DNA of 64,000 bases from Novipirellula artificiosorum (GTDB lineage: Bacteria > Planctomycetota > Planctomycetia > Pirellulales > Pirellulaceae). The DNA is taken from NCBI RefSeq assembly GCF_007860135.1, contig NZ_SJPV01000002.1, positions 1 through 64,000 on the forward strand, in the 5' to 3' direction. The notes under the pieces are model-generated. The model did no database searches. It worked only from the letters and a program-made list of their open reading frames with translations, and was not told the origin of the DNA. The position numbers and the translations under genes were made by a program. Every line of letters begins with the position of its first letter. The stretch's first letter is position 1. Positions 59,547 to 64,000 of this stretch are shown piece after piece.

Positions 59547-60889
59547 GGTTTCGTTCTAGGGTCGGAGTGGTCGGTCGATGTGTTGTAAGTCACTTGAGGT
59601 GCCATTGTATCCTGCTTCGTCGCCGTCGCAGAGACAGTTGTTTCGCCATGAATTTGTCGCATGTATTCGCGGATGCGGCTTCTCGCATAGTCTTCGCCAC
59701 CCGCACGGTTCATCAGCGAAGCGACCGCATCGAGATGATCGCCAAAATCACCCTGCACGCTATATCGAACGCGTTTGGGACGGCCGAGTGAGGGCAGCAA
59801 CATCAAACAGATCACCAACCCGAGCAGCACCGCGTGAATCGTTACCAAGCTGATCGGCCAAGTCGTGAGTAGCTCCATCCCGCTCGCCTTGGGGACACTC
59901 GCGTCCGGCTCGCTGACCGGCAAACTGGTGGGTGCCGCACTAATGAATCCGACTCGGCCATCTGGTGGATTCGATGCGAGCGAGGACTGAACAATCTTCG
60001 CTGTCAAAGCGGCCGAGAAAGGATCGGTCATGGCAAAGTTGGTCACCAGCGAACCGCCAGCGATGACAATGATTTTTGAGTCCTTCCACTTCGCGGATTC
60101 GATCTTCGCCACAATCGGCAAACCCGATTCCGATTGAACCAGGGAGACGAAATCCACGTCCGTGCTTGTCGGTGTCGCTGCGCCAGGAAAAAGGTAAGTT
60201 GGTGAACCCGGCCCCGTCGGCCCCAGGTCGGAGGTATTTGCTGGGATGGGCACCGTCGCGGTGGAAGTGGCGCCGCTTGCTTGCGGATCCTCTCGCACAA
60301 ACGGTTTCAGACGGAATTCAATTTCCTTCTTTGTCTCGCCCTCGAGCTGCGAGAGAGCGCCGCGAGCCCAGGGGCCGTCTGTTTTGGAAAACCCGCGACG
60401 CTGAACCAGCGGCTCGCTGACAAACCATCCGTTGGTTGGCATCGTTGTGCGGTTGAGTCGCCATTGCATGCGTTGATTGATACTGCGCGCAGCCCGCCTT
60501 CGGTATTCAAGCCGCTGCTCGGCAGACGCCAATCGACTTGCCTGCAGCCAATAATCGGTTTCGCTGCCACTGTCGGGGATCACAAACACCAGCGTGTGTC
60601 CGCCTCGCCTCAGCCAACGGTCAAACCAACGGGTTGCATCCGATTGGATGCTCGTCAGGTACTCGGGGGTCCAAACGATGATGTCGCATCGTTCAACTCG
60701 CTGCGTCAATCGACGAATATCGCGATCGTTCAAGCCGGCTTGAACAAAGGTCTCACGCAGTGCACCAAAGCCATTCAAGCTTTGACGCCCTTGGACACCT
60801 GAGGAGTGACCATATTCAGTCGACAACCGGTTGCAGCCAGCCGCAGCAACAAGAATCACGAGGCAGACGATCAGCTTCGCAGAGTTCAT
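59543..60889 (-). CDS. DUF4350 domain lipoprotein
   Basis: About 448 residues. A lipoprotein signal (LIVCLVILVAAAGC) places it in a membrane. The DUF4350 region includes LNGFGALRETFVQAGLNDRD, IIVWTPEYLTSIQSDATRWF and DRWLRRGGHTLVFVIPDSGS, a GATase-like fold seen in MoxR-associated operons. A second hydrophobic helix (ISLVTIHAVLLGLVICLMLL) follows near residue 365, then a cytoplasmic tail with YARSRIREYMRQIHG. The ATG at 60889 has GAGGTG in front and sits in an ATGA overlap with the DUF4129 gene, so it is preferred over the longer frame to 60946. Confidence 0.82.
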   Translation of the reverse strand: MNSAKLIVCLVILVAAAGCNRLSTEYGHSSGVQGRQSLNGFGALRETFVQAGLNDRDIRRLTQRVERCDIIVWTPEYLTSIQSDATRWFDRWLRRGGHTLVFVIPDSGSETDYWLQASRLASAEQRLEYRRRAARSINQRMQWRLNRTTMPTNGWFVSEPLVQRRGFSKTDGPWARGALSQLEGETKKEIEFRLKPFVREDPQASGATSTATVPIPANTSDLGPTGPGSPTYLFPGAATPTSTDVDFVSLVQSESGLPIVAKIESAKWKDSKIIVIAGGSLVTNFAMTDPFSAALTAKIVQSSLASNPPDGRVGFISAAPTSLPVSEPDASVPKASGMELLTTWPISLVTIHAVLLGLVICLMLLPSLGRPKRVRYSVQGDFGDHLDAVASLMNRAGGEDYARSRIREYMRQIHGETTVSATATKQDTMAPQVTYNTSTDHSDPRTKP

Positions 60890-61830
60890 GCCGGCACCTC
60901 GTGATGCGTCTGGACAACTTGTTCCACCAAGGCGTTCTGTGTCCACAACCGTTCAAATTCTGATGCGGTAATCGAATGCCGACCAAAATAGGATCGCTCA
61001 AACGCATCGGTTGTCTCGTTGAGCCTTGTCCCCAATTCCGAATCGACCGCCCGCGTTTCCCGAACATACTTGCCGTTCGTCTTGCCACGATTGAGCCGCA
61101 GAATCCCTGCTCGGTCGAGCAGCAGCAATTGATGTGCAAACAACAAAATAATCGCCTGATCAAAGTGCCCGAGCATCATCAAACGCTCGGCTTCCGATTT
61201 TAAATTAACGTCCGTGCGCCGAAGCTCAGCCGGCAAATGCTTCATCCGTTCGATCGTTTGGTCATCGGGTGATTGGGGACCAAGTTGCGCCTTCGTCTGC
61301 GACTTGGCACTCAAGTCGATTTCAGTCTTCGACAGTGCATAGACCAATCCACCGACCGCCGACACAACGATCATCACCAGCAAGAACCAACCAAATAGGT
61401 TGCCAATCGATAACTCCGTTCCAAACCAACCGCTCCCACTGTTTCCGGCGGAATTGCTCTTGACGGGGTCTGGCGGCTTTACCAGTCGCTTGGCTTTTGG
61501 CAGCCAGCGACTATCGCGGTTTTCTGTGTCGTCGATCGACGACTTCAACTCCACCGGAATCAACACCTGATCTTGTGCATCGTACCATGGGGTTGATGGC
61601 AACGAAACGTTCTCGGTATCGGGCGGAACATCGAGGCTCGCGTCTTGCGAAGCGGCAATGGATGGCAAGCAGAGGTTCAGCAGCGTTAGCATCAGCAGCA
61701 TTCGCATCATGCGGGGCTTGATTGTCGTCTCTTGCTTTGCGAAAGCATGTAACATCGTTACGTTTGCGGAGCGAAAGGCGACGTTTGTTTCTTGCTCGAT
61801 GCTTGGTGACAACCACGATTTGCAATTCAC
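60886..61830 (-). CDS. DUF4129 domain membrane protein
   Basis: A 314-residue protein with an export signal (MMRMLLMLTLLNLCLPSIAA), an extracytoplasmic segment, a membrane helix (GNLFGWFLLVMIVVSAVGGL) and the cytoplasmic DUF4129 tail (HFDQAIILLFAHQLLLLDRA, FERSYFGRHSITASEFERLW). Such tails accompany MoxR systems. The GTG at 61830 has GGAGG upstream and overlaps the previous stop, favouring translational coupling there even though the signal peptide begins only at residue 41; an ATG at 61710 is the alternative. Confidence 0.82.
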   Translation of the reverse strand: MNCKSWLSPSIEQETNVAFRSANVTMLHAFAKQETTIKPRMMRMLLMLTLLNLCLPSIAASQDASLDVPPDTENVSLPSTPWYDAQDQVLIPVELKSSIDDTENRDSRWLPKAKRLVKPPDPVKSNSAGNSGSGWFGTELSIGNLFGWFLLVMIVVSAVGGLVYALSKTEIDLSAKSQTKAQLGPQSPDDQTIERMKHLPAELRRTDVNLKSEAERLMMLGHFDQAIILLFAHQLLLLDRAGILRLNRGKTNGKYVRETRAVDSELGTRLNETTDAFERSYFGRHSITASEFERLWTQNALVEQVVQTHHEVPA

Positions 61831-62828
61831 GGCAAAACGCCTCCTGCATTCGCATTTGACGTGTCACGGCCAGGCAAAATGGCTTTTCCACTTCGCTTTG
61901 TTCCTGGCATCATAATCAATCCTGCTTCATCGCCAAATTGCCGCATCGCCTCGGCGCGGACCGCCAACTCAACTTCCCAACCTTCCAGGCGGATACGCGT
62001 GTCCAAATAGTTCAGCAACCGAATCACCACGCTGACTCCTGCGATGATCCAAAGCGCCGCGGGAAACAGAAACAACAAAAAGAAGAGGTCCCAGTCCCAT
62101 TGGCCCAGCGCGATGCCGCGCGCCCAAAGCAGTGTGTAGAGTACGCTGAGGAATAGCCAAAACAACACGAACGAGATCGCTAGAAATCGCCCCCCAAGAT
62201 CGCTCGCCAACGGCTGGTGCAGCGACTTGCTGCGGCGACGGGCTGTGATGACCGCAGCAGAGGAACTTCGCAGCGGGCACTGTTCCAGCAGCAGTATTTC
62301 TGGCAAGAACGGCCGGCTGCTGCGAAAAATCGCCAAACTGATGAGCAGCAGGAAGGGAACCATCACGTCAAACCCCGCCTGCGCCGGTAGGGAATAACGA
62401 AGGGCACAAAGCACCATCGCCGGAACGGCTAAGCGAACGACGGCCAGCGCCCAAAACCATCGCAAAAAATGACGCTTTGTTTCCTGAAAGACGCTTCCCC
62501 AGGTCGGTTGACTCTCAAACACCGCCTGGCCCAAATACAACGTTGTCGCAACACCCGCAGCCGGCGCCTGCAAGACCACCAACAGCGACATCCAACACAA
62601 GTATCGCCAAATCTCCGCCAAGGCTTCGTCATCGGTCAGTCCAAACTCGGCCTCGCCGAAGGGGATCCACCACAGCAAGATTGCATTCAGAACGGCCCAG
62701 GGAAACGCGCCGAGAAAGAAACCAATCAGTAGGGCTTGCGGATAGCGGCGCAACATCACCAATGACAAATCGCCAATCTCGGCGAGCGTCCGTCTACGGA
62801 TGACGACGTGCGTGCGATCAAGCTGCAT
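61827..62828 (-). CDS. Multi-pass membrane protein of the second MoxR operon
   Basis: A 333-residue protein with six or seven membrane helices (for example ALLIGFFLGAFPWAVLNAIL, FDVMVPFLLLISLAIF, FLAISFVLFWLFLSVLYTLL, LFFLLFLFPAALWIIAGVSV). I do not recognise a named family. Planctomycete MoxR operons carry such a protein between the SpoIIM-like and DUF4129 genes. It overlaps both neighbours, so it is likely a component of the same membrane complex. Confidence 0.8.
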   Translation of the reverse strand: MQLDRTHVVIRRRTLAEIGDLSLVMLRRYPQALLIGFFLGAFPWAVLNAILLWWIPFGEAEFGLTDDEALAEIWRYLCWMSLLVVLQAPAAGVATTLYLGQAVFESQPTWGSVFQETKRHFLRWFWALAVVRLAVPAMVLCALRYSLPAQAGFDVMVPFLLLISLAIFRSSRPFLPEILLLEQCPLRSSSAAVITARRRSKSLHQPLASDLGGRFLAISFVLFWLFLSVLYTLLWARGIALGQWDWDLFFLLFLFPAALWIIAGVSVVIRLLNYLDTRIRLEGWEVELAVRAEAMRQFGDEAGLIMMPGTKRSGKAILPGRDTSNANAGGVLP

Positions 62829-63858
62829 CCGCTACGCCTCCACGCTGCTTGCGGAAGTAGTCACTCGGTGCTTGGGAGGAGGGGAAGCCAAGAACAACGA
62901 AATAGAAACTGATCAAACCGCTCGACATGATCGCCCAAAGGGCCTTGAACACGTAAGGTGCAGGACTAGGCGATAGAAATCCTTCCGTGATTGCGGCGAG
63001 TACAAAAAGCACGACCGACGCCCCCATGACGGGGACGGCTTTCGCGGCACTCTGACGAACCGAGTCGTACCGAGTCAATCCTCCGGTACAGAAAAGACCC
63101 AGGCCAAGCCGAAGTCCCGCGGCGGCCGATAACGCAATCGCCGTCAACTCAAAGGGGCCATGTGCAGTGACAAAATGAAAGAAATTGTCTCCACCAACAA
63201 CGTCCGGGCGAGCCATGTAACCAAACATGGTGCCCAGCGAAATTGCATTGTAGGCAAGGATAAAGACACAGGGGATGATCAGGATGCCAAATGCAAAGCA
63301 CTGCAACCCAATACCGGTGTTGTGTTTGATATAGAAACCAGCCATCTGAATGTAGTGGTCTAGCGATTTGGAAATCGGCTTCTCGTACATATCCTCGATT
63401 TGCTCAAGGGCCGTGGCGCCAACCATCGATTGCGCGAACCCTGGAAACCGTTCTTCGTTGTATCCGAGGAACATCGACAAAGTGAACAATCCAAAGAAAA
63501 TCAGTGTGGCCGCTCTTACACACGGGTCGGCGAAAATCTGCTGCGGCGCATCGTGAAAGATCGTGTCAATCCATCGCGTCGGCTCAAATTTTCTTGCACG
63601 GTAAAGTTGGTTGTGGGCCCGCGCGACCAACTGATGCAAATACGTCACGGTATTCGGCGGCAATTGGTAGGCGTCTGCGAGAGCCAAATCAGCACATGCG
63701 GCCCGATAGAGCGTTGAAAACCGAGCGACACCCTCTGCGCCGCGGTGATGCGCACCGCCCGCCTTTTCGGTCCGTCCACGGCTTTCCATCGCATCGCACA
63801 GCGATTCCAATTCGGTCCATTGGACGCGTCGCTTTTCGAGTAGTGAGGCAACGTTCAT
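62818..63858 (-). CDS. SpoIIM-like membrane protein
   Basis: About 346 residues. The N-terminal cytoplasmic helices (RVQWTELESLCDAMESRG, VARFSTLYRAACADLALADA) precede a stage II sporulation protein M-like domain with five or so membrane helices (LIFFGLFTLSMFLGYN, FGILIIPCVFILAYNAISLG, THGPFELTA-like block HGPFELTAIALSAAAGLRLG). In non-sporulating bacteria these proteins stand beside MoxR, DUF58 and RDD proteins. The ATG at 63858 is preferred over an upstream TTG (63867). First visible gene of the second MoxR operon. Confidence 0.88.
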   Translation of the reverse strand: MNVASLLEKRRVQWTELESLCDAMESRGRTEKAGGAHHRGAEGVARFSTLYRAACADLALADAYQLPPNTVTYLHQLVARAHNQLYRARKFEPTRWIDTIFHDAPQQIFADPCVRAATLIFFGLFTLSMFLGYNEERFPGFAQSMVGATALEQIEDMYEKPISKSLDHYIQMAGFYIKHNTGIGLQCFAFGILIIPCVFILAYNAISLGTMFGYMARPDVVGGDNFFHFVTAHGPFELTAIALSAAAGLRLGLGLFCTGGLTRYDSVRQSAAKAVPVMGASVVLFVLAAITEGFLSPSPAPYVFKALWAIMSSGLISFYFVVLGFPSSQAPSDYFRKQRGGVADAA

Positions 63859-63891
63859 ATCGGTCAATAAGTGTCGAGGTTCACGGATCGG

Positions 63892-63999
63892 TCACCGCGG
63901 CAACTTCGGTGGGCGGCCAAACCACAGCCAGACGAGCGACCGCTCGCTAGCGAATCGTTGCACGAAAACAAGAATCGTCCGATCATTGCGGAATTGGCG
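63892..63999 (-). CDS. Possible C-terminal end of an upstream gene (partial)
   Basis: One minus-strand frame is open from the window edge to a TGA at 63894-63892 and reads RTILVFVQRFASERSLVWLW then FGRPPKLPR. Operon partners of SpoIIM-like proteins often include an RDD membrane protein, but this tail does not match one that I recognise. It could equally be non-coding. Listed only because the operon is expected to continue leftwards in transcription terms, past the window edge. Confidence 0.25.
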   Translation of the reverse strand, partial: RQFRNDRTILVFVQRFASERSLVWLWFGRPPKLPR

Positions 64000-64000
64000 C

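Overview
The window comes from a planctomycete, most likely a Pirellulaceae relative of Rhodopirellula. Signs of this are abundant secreted sulfatases, a DUF1592 (cytochrome c) plus DUF1552 pair, an LEPR-xLL/dockerin surface protein, MoxR-centred operons, a Gld-type ABC transporter and many short palindromic repeats. No rRNA, tRNA, CRISPR array or intact transposase was recognised.

Region 1 (1-15.1 kb) is an accessory island for degrading sulfated, deoxy-sugar-rich polysaccharide. It holds three intact secreted sulfatases, an alpha-L-rhamnosidase-like enzyme (GH78), a GH71/99-like secreted protein, an alpha-L-fucosidase (GH29), a rhamnulose-phosphate-type class II aldolase and a small ABM-fold protein. 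Between them lie decayed genes: a transposase tail, a secreted-protein pseudogene with an internal deletion, a DUF1080 tail, a sulfatase remnant and an integrase fragment. A 71-bp sequence is duplicated in front of two of the sulfatases.

Region 2 (15.5-29.6 kb) is mostly core: glnE with a degenerate first catalytic domain, the primary sigma factor rpoD, a protein built from six tandem helix-turn-helix modules, a three-gene Gld-like ABC transporter (ATPase, fused GldF-GldG, DUF4340) and hisI-hisG. Region 3 (29.8-38.9 kb) carries a DUF1592/DUF1552/HEAT-repeat operon and a large autotransport-like beta-helix protein with LEPR-xLL and dockerin motifs. Region 4 (39.1-44.5 kb) is a MoxR-DUF58-transglutaminase operon followed by cmk.

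Region 5 (44.5-51.6 kb) is a flagellar block on the minus strand (csrA, flagellin, fliD, fliS). Region 6 (51.9-57.5 kb) has Mn-type superoxide dismutase, a PIG-L deacetylase, a truncated peptidase, pheS, rplT, rpmI and pyrF. Region 7 (57.6-64 kb) has a secreted double-Dabb protein and a second MoxR operon (SpoIIM-like, membrane protein, DUF4129, DUF4350, MoxR).

The most notable unexplained items are the six-module HTH protein beside rpoD and a roughly 125-bp MITE family with TA target sites. The MITE has three full copies and one end fragment: one lies inside the hisG stop codon and one cuts the front off a metallopeptidase gene. The GlnE whose first DxD motif has become AxE is also notable.
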